A stretch of 9,684 nucleotides of DNA from Candidatus Omnitrophota bacterium (lineage in GTDB: Bacteria; Omnitrophota; Koll11; Zapsychrales; Aceulaceae), in assembly GCA_029931885.1 (NCBI GenBank), contig JAOZRJ010000039.1, positions 1 to 9,684 on the forward strand, given 5' to 3'. Below, piece by piece: positions 1 to 7,075 of the stretch; positions within the stretch are counted from its first letter, which is position 1; each line of letters opens with the position of its first letter. The notes under the pieces are model-generated. The model did not search any database. It had not been told where the DNA came from and saw only the letters and a list, made by a program, of their open reading frames with translations. Made by a program: the position numbers and the translations under genes.

Positions 1-41
1 ACGATGTAATAACTTATTTTCTTCCAAATTACTTCAGACAT
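1..41 (-). CDS. 5' end of an unidentified gene, cut by the left window edge
   Basis: An ATG at 41-39 opens a frame that reads MSEVIWKKISYYI and leaves the window after 13 codons. A good Shine-Dalgarno GAGGAA (52-47) lies 5 nt upstream, and the start is 23 bp after the stop of the preceding ATPase gene, so it looks like the next member of the same transcript. Too little protein is visible to name a family. The start itself is fairly well supported by the ribosome binding site and the spacing; the product is unknown. Confidence 0.6.
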   Translation of the reverse strand, partial: MSEVIWKKISYYI

Positions 42-64
42 ATTTATTCCTCTATTGTTTCCGA

Positions 65-928
65 TTATTCAAAAACAAAATGATTTTCTAATTCTTCAAC
101 CCACCGTGCATCTTGCCGAATAACGATTTTTTCTCTTTTATCTCGAACAGTATAGTTTATAGCTGCAGCCAAAAGTTCTTTCGTGTAGACATGTAACGGA
201 TTCTTAAAAATTTCTTCGCTGGAAGCGACCTCCACAATCTTTCCATTAAACATAACCATAATCTTTGTACAAAGTTTTCGTATCGCTTTTAAATTATGTG
301 ATATAAAAAGATATGTTATATTAAAATCTTTTTGCAAATCATGGAGCAAATTTAAAATTTCCTCTTGAATAAGAACGTCTAGCGATGAAACCGCTTCATC
401 TAAAATCAAAAGTTCTGGATTGGCAGCCAAGGCACGCGCAATAGCAATACGCTGGCGCTCTCCTCCGCTGAATTCATGAGGAAAACGCTTTAAGATATCT
501 GTAGGCATTTTAACAGCCCTGAGAAGATCACAAGCCCTTTCTTCTTTTTTCTTTAACTCTTTTACTTCATCAAAAATCATCGCTTCTAAAATAATATCAC
601 ACACAGTAAATCTTGGATCTAGGCTAGTAAAAGGATCTTGAAAGACCATTTGAATCTTTTTTCTAAGAAAAAGCATTTTACTCGTAGAAATATTTGTAAC
701 ATCCTCTCCCTTTAGAATAATCTGTCCGCTGTCTGATGCAAGTAGTTTAATAGCTATTCTTGCAAGAGTTGTCTTTCCGCATCCAGACTCACCAACAAGA
801 CCGACATTTTCTTTTTCAGCAATATTCAAACTTGCTCCGTCTACAGCTTTAATACAAGCTCTCTTTTGACCTAAAAAACCTGACGTGGAGTGAAAATGCT
901 TCTTTAGATCCTTTAACTCTAGCAACAT
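65..928 (-). CDS. oppF: Oligopeptide/dipeptide ABC transporter ATP-binding protein, OppF/DppF type
   Basis: This is one of the two cytoplasmic ATPases that power the peptide importer encoded just upstream. The 287-residue protein has all nucleotide-binding elements: Walker A GESGCGKTT (46-54), Q-loop FQDP (96-99), signature FSGGERQR (153-160), Walker B LLILDE (173-178) followed by D-loop SSLD, and the H-loop histidine in ISHN (H211). The LDEAVSSLD form is typical of OppF/DppF rather than OppD. The C-terminal extension after the ATPase core is short compared with the roughly 320-330 residues usual for the family. The ATG overlaps the stop of the preceding ATPase gene by one base (TAATG), indicating translational coupling; a GGAGG lies 13 nt upstream, which is long for a Shine-Dalgarno. 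It should pair with the OppD-type subunit as a heterodimer on the permease pair. Substrate class (oligo- or dipeptide, or another small solute) cannot be settled from sequence. Confidence 0.93.
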   Translation of the reverse strand: MLLELKDLKKHFHSTSGFLGQKRACIKAVDGASLNIAEKENVGLVGESGCGKTTLARIAIKLLASDSGQIILKGEDVTNISTSKMLFLRKKIQMVFQDPFTSLDPRFTVCDIILEAMIFDEVKELKKKEERACDLLRAVKMPTDILKRFPHEFSGGERQRIAIARALAANPELLILDEAVSSLDVLIQEEILNLLHDLQKDFNITYLFISHNLKAIRKLCTKIMVMFNGKIVEVASSEEIFKNPLHVYTKELLAAAINYTVRDKREKIVIRQDARWVEELENHFVFE

Positions 929-1710
929 TATATTTTAATAGCCTCCATCAATCGTTGTGTAAATTCTTTCTTTGGATTAGCAAATATTTCCTCTGTTGTG
1001 TTCGATTCAACAACCCGACCATCATGCAAAATAAAAACCCGATCTGCCAAATATTTAACAACCCCCAAATCATGCGTAATCAAAAACATCGACATTTTAA
1101 ATTCATTTCTCAATTTTTTGAAAAGCTCTAAAATCCTTGCTTGTATTGTAACATCTAAATTACTTGTTGGCTCATCTGCAATTATTATTTTAGGAGATCC
1201 TGCAATCGCCTGTGCAATCATTACGCGCTGACGAAGCCCCCCACTAAGCTGATGAGGATACTTAATGGCAACATTTTTTGGGTCAGGAACTTCAACAGCA
1301 TCTAAAAGCTCAAGTACTTTTTCTTTTATCTTCTTAGAACTTAAATCTGTGTGAAATTTTAAAACCTCTGCTATTTGTGATTCTACTCGAAAAACAGGAT
1401 TTAACGCACTTAGCGGCTCCTGAAAAACCATCGAGATTTCTTTTCCTCTTATCTTTTGCATGCGTTTCTGACTAAGATCTAATAAATCCTCATTATTAAA
1501 AATAATATTACCACTCTTTATCGTCATAGCCATCGGTAAAAGTTGCAAAATAGAAAGCCCTAGAGTTGTTTTTCCGCTTCCGGATCCTCCAACCAAGGCA
1601 ACCACCTCAAAATCTTTAATGTCAAAATCTATGCCTTTTATTAAAGGTTTGTCCCCCTTTTCACCTCTAATATCCACAATTAAATTTTTTATCTCCAAAA
1701 GTTTTTTCAT
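928..1710 (-). CDS. oppD: Oligopeptide/dipeptide ABC transporter ATP-binding protein, OppD/DppD type (short form)
   Basis: This is the second importer ATPase. With the start used here (260 residues) the motifs are Walker A GGSGSGKT (41-48), Q-loop FQEP (96-99), signature LSGGLRQR (155-162), Walker B IIIADE (175-180), D-loop SNLD (183-186) and H-loop ITHD (H213). The ADEPTSNLD form and the Q-loop context EPLSALNP mark it as OppD/DppD type. An ATG at 1731 would add seven residues but has no ribosome binding site. The ATG at 1710 follows the permease stop by one base and has GAGGGG (1726-1721) 10 nt upstream, so I prefer it. The protein ends soon after the ATPase core and lacks the cysteine-bearing C-terminal region found in the usual roughly 330-residue OppD/DppD proteins. 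All catalytic residues are present, so it should be functional. Confidence 0.92.
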   Translation of the reverse strand: MKKLLEIKNLIVDIRGEKGDKPLIKGIDFDIKDFEVVALVGGSGSGKTTLGLSILQLLPMAMTIKSGNIIFNNEDLLDLSQKRMQKIRGKEISMVFQEPLSALNPVFRVESQIAEVLKFHTDLSSKKIKEKVLELLDAVEVPDPKNVAIKYPHQLSGGLRQRVMIAQAIAGSPKIIIADEPTSNLDVTIQARILELFKKLRNEFKMSMFLITHDLGVVKYLADRVFILHDGRVVESNTTEEIFANPKKEFTQRLMEAIKI

Positions 1711-1711
1711 C

Positions 1712-2812
1712 CTATAATTGCCCCTCAACATTAAGTGTCGGATCTAATGCATCTCTAAGCGCATCTCCAATAATATTAAAACAAATTACTGTTAAAAAAA
1801 TAAAAAATCCTGGCAATAAAATCCACGGAGCAAATTTAATCTGAATAATTCCCATAGCCTCTGAAAGAAGGTTTCCCCAGCTAGCATAAGGATCTTGTAT
1901 TCCGAGCCCAAGCAAACTAAGCGCTGATTCTCCCATAATATATCCAGGAATAGAAAGCATAATGGCAACTATAGAATAAGAAACTGTATGTGGCAAAATA
2001 TGTCTGAATATAATCTTTAGATCCGATAGCCCAATAGCTCTAGCAGCTAAAACATAATCTCTTTCTTTTAAAGAAATGCTCATCCCTCGAATAACACGCG
2101 CAAGCGATGCCCAGCCTATAAAAGAAAAAATAACAATAATAAGAAGATAGACTTGCAATGAATTCAAATTCGGCGGAAATGCAGCCCTTAAAGCCAACAT
2201 CAAATAAAATCCCGGGATCATCATAACCATTTCGCAGGCACGCATCACAATATTGTCAATAGTCCCTCCGTAATAACCGGAAATCCCTCCGATCAAAAGC
2301 CCAAAGAAGAAAGAAATCAAAACACCTATAATTCCAATCGATAAAGAAATCCGCGCCCCCCATAAAAGCCTAGAAAAAAGATCTCGCCCTCTGGAATCCG
2401 CTCCCCAAAGATGAAGGCGTCCAGGACTTTCTACACCAAAAAGATGATAGCGAGAAGGAATCAAGCCTAAAATTTTATAATCATCCCCTTTAACAAAGAA
2501 TTTTACAGGAAAACTGTTTGTCTTATCTTCTAAGTATATCCTTTTGTGAAATTCGTTAAACGATAATGTTACTTTGTTAACATAAGGTCTTGTTATTTTT
2601 CCATCAGCCGTAAAAAGATGTATTTTCATCGGTGGACAATAAGAATAGTTGCGAGATTCATTATCATAAGAATATGGGGACAAAAATCCGGCAAATGCGG
2701 CAGAAAGATATAATAAAAATAAAACACCCGCACAAACCATGGCTAAACGATTCTTGCGAAACGTTGCCATAGACATTTGAAATTGACTGAGGCTTTTAAC
2801 TTTATTAATCAT
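1712..2812 (-). CDS. oppC: Peptide ABC transporter permease, OppC/DppC type, with large extracytoplasmic insertion
   Basis: This is an inner-membrane permease of the peptide importer. After a short cytoplasmic N-terminus and TM1 (about 23-44) comes a polar stretch of about 90 residues (45-133, with CPP at 59-61 and a DG turn at 70-71). The usual OppC block GADSRGRDLFSRLLWGARIS (137-156) follows, then the remaining helices and the ATPase-contacting EAA loop (253-275, AARAIGL with downstream H-ILPH). The C-terminus DALRDALDPTLN is the standard family ending. Length is 366 residues against about 300 for a plain OppC, the difference being the periplasmic insertion; similar insertions occur in some OppC/YejE-like permeases. 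A TTG at 2830 would start it six residues earlier, but the ATG at 2812 has GAGGA 6 nt upstream, so I use the ATG. It overlaps the oppB stop by 8 bp. Confidence 0.92.
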   Translation of the reverse strand: MINKVKSLSQFQMSMATFRKNRLAMVCAGVLFLLYLSAAFAGFLSPYSYDNESRNYSYCPPMKIHLFTADGKITRPYVNKVTLSFNEFHKRIYLEDKTNSFPVKFFVKGDDYKILGLIPSRYHLFGVESPGRLHLWGADSRGRDLFSRLLWGARISLSIGIIGVLISFFFGLLIGGISGYYGGTIDNIVMRACEMVMMIPGFYLMLALRAAFPPNLNSLQVYLLIIVIFSFIGWASLARVIRGMSISLKERDYVLAARAIGLSDLKIIFRHILPHTVSYSIVAIMLSIPGYIMGESALSLLGLGIQDPYASWGNLLSEAMGIIQIKFAPWILLPGFFIFLTVICFNIIGDALRDALDPTLNVEGQL

Positions 2813-3770
2813 ATCTAATCCTCGGATCAACCCAAGCCAACATAATATCGGCTAACAAATTTCCTAAGAAAAGCAAAACCCCTCCCATGAGCATACTTGC
2901 CATAACAAGATATAAATCTTTTGCCCGAACAGCAGTAAGCATAACTGAGCCTATGCCCGGCCAACTACAAATGATCTCTATCAGTGCTGCCCCGCTTAAG
3001 AGCCCGGAAAGATGATATCCTAAAATTGTAATTAAAGGATTAATTGCGTTACGTAGTGCGTGCAGGTAAATAACACGTCCCTCCGGCAATCCTTTTGCGC
3101 GTGCAGCCAGAATATATTGCTTCCTTAAAACTTCTAAAAGATTACCTCGCATAATTCTTTGAAGCCCGGCAATAGAACCGATAGAAATAGCAATTGTCGG
3201 GATGATCAAATGCCGCGCTACATCAACAAATTTCCCAAAAAAGTTTAATTTATCATAATTAACACTTTGCATACCTCCTAATGGAAGCCCTCCGAATTTT
3301 GATATAAAATATAAAAGTAAAATTGCGAGAAAAAAACTTGGAACAGATAAGCTAATAAAAGAAAGAATAGATAAAAATTTATCAATAAACCGGTTACGGT
3401 TAACGGCCATCACAATCCCAAGCGGAATAGCAATCAACCACGTTGCCAATAAAGCACTTAAAGAAAGTATAAAAGTATTAAAAAGTCTCGTTGAAATAAC
3501 TTTCGAAACCGGACAATTATAATAAAACGAATATCCTAAATCAAAATGCAAAAGATTTTTAAGCCAATGAAAATACTGCTCTATTAAGGGTTTATCAAGA
3601 TAGTAAAGTTTTTCATAATGCGCGATTGTTTCTGTGGATATTTGAGGATCTAATTTTAAAGTGTCGAAGAAATTTCCCGGGGTTGCTTGAATAAGAACAA
3701 ATGTTAACAAGGAGATTCCGAATAAAAGAGGAATTGAAATTAAAATTCGTTTAATAATATACTTTAGCAT
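2805..3770 (-). CDS. oppB: Peptide ABC transporter permease, OppB/DppB type
   Basis: This is the first permease of the importer and forms the transmembrane path with the OppC-type subunit. The 321-residue protein is normal for the family. It begins with the typical MLKYIIKRILISIPLLFGIS helix, has the conserved ATPGNF segment and the FDLGYSFYYNCPV loop, and carries the EAA loop at 219-245 (YILAARAKGL...LRNAINP) that docks on the ATPases. It ends with the family-typical WVDPRIRYD. About six hydrophobic segments are apparent. The ATG follows the binding-protein stop by one base and no Shine-Dalgarno is visible, so expression probably depends on translation of the upstream gene. Confidence 0.95.
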   Translation of the reverse strand: MLKYIIKRILISIPLLFGISLLTFVLIQATPGNFFDTLKLDPQISTETIAHYEKLYYLDKPLIEQYFHWLKNLLHFDLGYSFYYNCPVSKVISTRLFNTFILSLSALLATWLIAIPLGIVMAVNRNRFIDKFLSILSFISLSVPSFFLAILLLYFISKFGGLPLGGMQSVNYDKLNFFGKFVDVARHLIIPTIAISIGSIAGLQRIMRGNLLEVLRKQYILAARAKGLPEGRVIYLHALRNAINPLITILGYHLSGLLSGAALIEIICSWPGIGSVMLTAVRAKDLYLVMASMLMGGVLLFLGNLLADIMLAWVDPRIRYD

Positions 3771-3771
3771 T

Positions 3772-5538
3772 TTATTTGTATTCGGGTTTAATATAAAGCT
3801 CTTCTAAATTATGAAAGACTCCACCATAAACACTAGGATTTAAATTTGCAAATTTATTGCGAACAGCTACGATATCTGCGCCTAAGACAGTATAAATAAC
3901 CGGAAGTTCTTTTGAAACGATCATCTGCCATTCATCATACAAAAGCTTTCGCCTGTCTTCATCGAGTTCTTGAACAGCCGTGTTAAAAATTCTATTAATT
4001 CTTTTTTCCCATTTTGTTTGCGGAGAAGTTTGCTTCGGATTCCAAAAATGAAGTTGGCCATTCGACACCCAGACATTCTTCCCGAAATGAGGCTCAATAC
4101 CACCAGTTAAACCAATCAACATCGCTTCCCAGTCATAGACACCAATTAACTTCGAAACCAAATTATTAAACTCTAGTGCCAAAAAATTAACTTTCATTCC
4201 TAATTGTGCTAAATCATGGCGAATAATCGACGCAATCTGAATTCTTTCACCCGAAGCAGAATTTGTAAAAAGATTAAACTCGACTCTGTTGCCATTTGCA
4301 TCTTCAATAATGCCATCTTCATCACGATCGACAAAACCGGCATCTGATAATATCTTTTTTGCCTTTTGAAGATTATAGTCGTATTTTAAAACTTTCGAAT
4401 TATAAAAAATTCCTGCACTTGGATTCACAGCAGAATGTTGAAGATATCCTAAATTATTCATAACGATTTCTATAATACGTTTTTTATCAATCGCATATGC
4501 CACAGCTTGTCGAAAAGCCAAATTTGTAAACCATGATAATTTTACCGGATCAACAAAAGGCTCTCCTGTTTTCGGATTCTTTCTTGTATTCTGATTAAAT
4601 GTAATGAAATTACTTCCAAAAGCGGATCCCATGTTATAAACAGTAAAGTTCTTTTCCTTTTCAAGAGGCTTTAAAAACGGATAATCCGAACCTCTCATTG
4701 AGCACGAATCAATCTCCCCTTCTAAAAATTTCAATAATGAAACATCTTGATTCTGAACGATCAAATAAATAATATTTGAAATATACGGCAGGCGGTCTCC
4801 TTCTGATGATTTTCCCCAATAAAGTGGATTTGCTTTCAGGACAATCCTCTGGCCCGGCTGATACAAATCAAGAACATAAGGCCCTGTTCCAACTATTTCG
4901 TCAACAGGAGTATCGATACCCCAAGTAAAATTAAATGTTTTGTTATCCACCGACTCTTTCAATTTATGCTTTGGCATAATTCCAGAGCCCATGGATCTTA
5001 AGAAAGGAGCAAACCTCATCGGAAGCGTAAAACGCACAATATGGTCATCTATTTTTTCAACTTCAAAACGTTTTCCTTCGATTGTAAAAATATCACGGGA
5101 AGATGTTGGAATTTCTTCATTATAAATAAGGTCATTGAAAGTAAAAACAACATCATCGGCCAAAAAAGGAACACCATCCGACCAAACAACGTCTCGACGT
5201 AAATAAAATGTCCATATAAGCCCAGAGTCATCAACAATCCATTTTTCAGCCAAATTCGGCTTTACCTCAAGAGTGATGCCATCTGTCTTAGTCAAGCCTT
5301 CAAAAAGATGCCCTACAATAGAAGATGTTGAAGTTTCTTTTGCAATAATGGAATTAAAAGACCGCGGATCTGAGGTGGTTGTAAAAACTAATTGTCCGCC
5401 ATACTTGTTTGATTTTTCTTTTTCAGCGAAAGCAGAAGAAGAAAACAATAAAAAAACTACTAAACACATTAGTAGTTTTTTTATTGTTTTTCTTTTCTCT
5501 AAAAAAAAATAAGAAATTTTATTATAGCTGTGTTTCAC
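3772..5538 (-). CDS. oppA: Peptide ABC transporter periplasmic binding protein (SBP family 5, OppA/DppA-like)
   Basis: This is the extracytoplasmic receptor of the importer. The 588-residue product has a basic N-region (EKRKTIKK, 14-21), a hydrophobic core to about 32 and a signal peptidase I site SSSAFA|E after residue 38. No lipobox is present: LLMC does not fit. The mature part shows the family 5 layout: an early SFNSIIAKE block, AEKWIVDDSGLIWTFYLRRD (97-116), GTGPYVL (217-223), LAFRQAVAYAIDKKRI (340-355) and a DRDEDG-ED loop (404-413) that resembles the calcium-like turn common in this family. The start is GTG at 5538, overlapping secG by 17 bp, with no clear Shine-Dalgarno. No other start would leave a complete basic signal peptide. 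A perfect inverted repeat lies in its signal-peptide codons (5442-5490). The peptide ligand is inferred from the family and the opp gene order; some relatives bind nickel, heme or sugars. Confidence 0.92.
   Translation of the reverse strand: MKHSYNKISYFFLEKRKTIKKLLMCLVVFLLFSSSAFAEKEKSNKYGGQLVFTTTSDPRSFNSIIAKETSTSSIVGHLFEGLTKTDGITLEVKPNLAEKWIVDDSGLIWTFYLRRDVVWSDGVPFLADDVVFTFNDLIYNEEIPTSSRDIFTIEGKRFEVEKIDDHIVRFTLPMRFAPFLRSMGSGIMPKHKLKESVDNKTFNFTWGIDTPVDEIVGTGPYVLDLYQPGQRIVLKANPLYWGKSSEGDRLPYISNIIYLIVQNQDVSLLKFLEGEIDSCSMRGSDYPFLKPLEKEKNFTVYNMGSAFGSNFITFNQNTRKNPKTGEPFVDPVKLSWFTNLAFRQAVAYAIDKKRIIEIVMNNLGYLQHSAVNPSAGIFYNSKVLKYDYNLQKAKKILSDAGFVDRDEDGIIEDANGNRVEFNLFTNSASGERIQIASIIRHDLAQLGMKVNFLALEFNNLVSKLIGVYDWEAMLIGLTGGIEPHFGKNVWVSNGQLHFWNPKQTSPQTKWEKRINRIFNTAVQELDEDRRKLLYDEWQMIVSKELPVIYTVLGADIVAVRNKFANLNPSVYGGVFHNLEELYIKPEYK
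5442..5490 (-). terminator. Perfect 22-bp inverted repeat with 5-nt loop inside the binding-protein gene; candidate attenuator
   Basis: Arms 5442-5463 and 5469-5490 are perfectly complementary around a 5-nt loop (5464-5468). In the mRNA the inner stem is ACUACUAA/UUAGUAGU, flanked by an A7 run on the 5' side and a U7 run, then AUUGUUUUC, on the 3' side, which is the shape of a weak, AT-rich intrinsic terminator. It covers codons 17-33 of the binding protein. Lysine-rich then Leu/Val/Phe-rich signal peptides do bias DNA toward A-runs followed by T-runs, but this does not explain 22 matched positions. Terminator activity is inference; it could instead slow ribosomes or hide an internal AUG. Confidence 0.5.
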
Positions 5539-5893
5539 TAGGCTTTGCTGTGCTCTCTGTGCTTGTATTAATTTCTATTTTTTGAGTATTTTCAGAAGCT
5601 TTATCAAATAATTTATCCGGATCAAATGCCTCTTTTGTTGTTTTAGCATTCATCACAAGAGATTTATCTTTTTGAGCAGACAAAAACGCCAAGCTTAAAG
5701 ATGTCACTAAAAAAATTGACGCAAAAATAGTAGTTGCTTTAATTAAAACACTATTAGTTTTTGCTCCAAACATTGATTCTGCAGCAGCGAATGAGGCATC
5801 AGTAAGACCACCTCCCCTTCCAGACTGCATTAACACAGTAACGACTAAAAGAATACAAGTAAGAGTGTGAATTATAACAAGAAACGTAAACAT
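5522..5893 (-). CDS. secG: Preprotein translocase subunit SecG
   Basis: This is the small accessory subunit of the SecYEG channel in the inner membrane. The 123-residue form starting at 5893 shows TM1 (about 3-22), the SecG hallmark loop LMQSGRGGGLTDA (21-33) followed by AAAESMFGAKTN (37-48), and TM2 (about 50-72). A polar, acidic tail of about 50 residues follows, longer than in compact SecG proteins and without recognisable motifs. An upstream in-frame ATG at 5929 lies inside tpiA and would put a charged MKVVCLKKEGEH extension before TM1. The ATG at 5893 has GAAGGAG 5 nt upstream and is the better start, leaving 16 bp after tpiA. The pgk-tpiA-secG order is common in bacteria. Confidence 0.93.
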   Translation of the reverse strand: MFTFLVIIHTLTCILLVVTVLMQSGRGGGLTDASFAAAESMFGAKTNSVLIKATTIFASIFLVTSLSLAFLSAQKDKSLVMNAKTTKEAFDPDKLFDKASENTQKIEINTSTESTAKPSETQL

Positions 5894-5898
5894 ATGCT

Positions 5899-5905
5899 CT
5901 CCTTC
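5899..5905 (-). promoter_or_regulatory. Ribosome binding site fixing the secG start
   Basis: GAAGGAG on the minus strand lies 5 nt before the ATG at 5893. It supports that codon over the in-frame ATG at 5929, which lies within the end of tpiA. Confidence 0.8.
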
Positions 5906-5909
5906 TTTC

Positions 5910-6668
5910 TTAAGACAAACAACCTTCAATTATTCCAATAAACGAATCAGCTTTAAGGCCAGCACCACCCACTAAAGCGCCGTCAATATCTTTTTGGCCG
6001 ATAAGCTCTTTAGCATTTTCTGGCTTAACGCTGCCTCCGTACTGAATGCGAATACTTTGAGCAACTTGTTCATTATGCATCGCCTTTAAAAGATCTCTAA
6101 TAAACGCATGAACTTCCTGAGCTTGCTCTGGAGTTGCTGTTTTTCCTGTCCCAATCGCCCAAACCGGCTCGTAGGCAATAACCATTTTCTTCATTTCATC
6201 AGGCGTAAAACCTTTTAAAGAATTTTCTATATGATCTTTAATAACATCAAAAGCCTTCCCTGCTTCACGTTCTTCTAAATTCTCGCCAATACAAACAATC
6301 GGCGTAAGCCCGTGCGCTAATGCTGCTTTAATCTTATTATTAACTGTTTCATTAGTTTCGGAAAAATACTGCCTTCTCTCAGAATGGCCGATTATAACAT
6401 ACTGGCACCCGACATCTTTTAAAAAAGGCGCTGAAATCTCTCCGGTAAAAGCACCAGAATCTTGCCAATAAACATCTTGAGCTCCTAATCCAACATTTGA
6501 ATCTTTAACAATCTTTCCGACTTCAGAAAGAACTGTAAAAACAGGGCAAACAACTATGTCAACATCTGTTATCTTGCTTGCCTTTTCTTTTATTCCGCTG
6601 ACAAGTTCAATGGCCTCTGCGGTATTTTTATTCAGCTTCCAATTTCCAGCAATAATTATTTTTCTCAT
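5910..6668 (-). CDS. tpiA: Triose-phosphate isomerase
   Basis: This cytoplasmic enzyme interconverts dihydroxyacetone phosphate and glyceraldehyde 3-phosphate in glycolysis and gluconeogenesis. At 252 residues it has normal length. The catalytic set is complete: Asn9 and Lys11 in AGNWKLN, His95 in IIGHSERR, Glu167 in AYEPVWAIGTGKTAT (which also holds the mobile phosphate-gripping loop, 168-176), and the phosphate-binding YGGSVKPEN and GALVGGAGL segments near the end. Cys126, conserved in the family, is present. The ATG at 6668 starts directly at MRKIIIAGNWK as expected. The leader just upstream is the edge of a heptamer repeat array; GGGG, 7 nt before the ATG, is the only Shine-Dalgarno-like sequence. 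Confidence 0.97.
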   Translation of the reverse strand: MRKIIIAGNWKLNKNTAEAIELVSGIKEKASKITDVDIVVCPVFTVLSEVGKIVKDSNVGLGAQDVYWQDSGAFTGEISAPFLKDVGCQYVIIGHSERRQYFSETNETVNNKIKAALAHGLTPIVCIGENLEEREAGKAFDVIKDHIENSLKGFTPDEMKKMVIAYEPVWAIGTGKTATPEQAQEVHAFIRDLLKAMHNEQVAQSIRIQYGGSVKPENAKELIGQKDIDGALVGGAGLKADSFIGIIEGCLS

Positions 6669-6679
6669 GACGGTACCCC

Positions 6680-6707
6680 GTATTTAGTATGTTGTATGTT
6701 GTATTAA
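6680..6707 (+). repeat. GTATNNN heptamer array, four units, downstream of the four-helix-bundle gene
   Basis: Four heptamers in register begin with GTAT and vary in the last three bases (TTA, GTT, GTT, TAA). The flanking heptamers GTACCCC (6673-6679) and GTTAACT (6708-6714) keep the phase with one or more mismatches. The stop codon of the four-helix-bundle gene (6706-6704, read on the minus strand) lies in the fourth unit. The units point the opposite way to those at 7073-7100. Confidence 0.8.
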
Positions 6708-7075
6708 GTTAACTTCTTTTTGAGAGCAAAAATCATTCTCGATAAATGCTCAATCTTAGAAGAGACGCTATTTAAATCTTCAAATTTAATATAATCTAAC
6801 TTCTCAGCAATAATTAATTGAGTTTCCAGTTCAGCCAAAGACCCAAGTGCAATAAATAAAAATTGTCTATATTCTTTATTGTGATACCGCTTAAAACCTT
6901 CTGCAATATTCGAAGGAACTGATACGCTAGCTCGCCTTATTTGAGAAGTCAGCCCATAAATTTCTTCCTTAGGAAAAGCCTTTGTTAATTGATAAGAATC
7001 TTCTACTATTTCAATACCTTTTTGCCAAATCCTAAGATCCCGAAAACTTTTAATCTTCTCTTCCATCTTCACCAT
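6704..7075 (-). CDS. Four-helix-bundle protein (23S rRNA intervening-sequence protein family)
   Basis: The 123-residue protein is a clear member of the small all-helical family (S23/IVP, four helix bundle protein). It shows FRDLRIWQKGIEI (11-23), Y28, the FPKEEIYGL turn (34-42), QIRRASVSVPSNIAEG (45-60) and a second half, EYRQFLFIALGSLAELETQL, ending in a basic KKK. The family forms pentameric bundles with a positively charged surface, and a relative acts as the Avd accessory protein in diversity-generating retroelements; the role of free-standing copies is not established. No reverse transcriptase or template repeat is visible here, and no rRNA surrounds it. The ATG at 7075 is itself part of a repeat heptamer and has no Shine-Dalgarno; a GTG at 7072 or the ATG at 7066 are alternatives. 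The stop lies in the opposite repeat array. Confidence 0.9.
   Translation of the reverse strand: MVKMEEKIKSFRDLRIWQKGIEIVEDSYQLTKAFPKEEIYGLTSQIRRASVSVPSNIAEGFKRYHNKEYRQFLFIALGSLAELETQLIIAEKLDYIKFEDLNSVSSKIEHLSRMIFALKKKLT

Noticed and set aside
998..1231. Plus-strand open frame antisense to oppD
   Set aside because: It is a shadow of the ATPase core; no ribosome binding site or recognisable protein.
1711..1731. Upstream ATG for oppD adding seven residues
   Set aside because: It lies within the end of oppC without a ribosome binding site; the ATG at 1710, one base after the oppC stop with GAGGGG upstream, fits better.
4940..5512. Plus-strand and alternate minus-strand frames inside the binding-protein gene (4940-5125, 5049-5237, 5273-5512)
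   Set aside because: They overlap a full, well-supported gene in another frame and show no family features.
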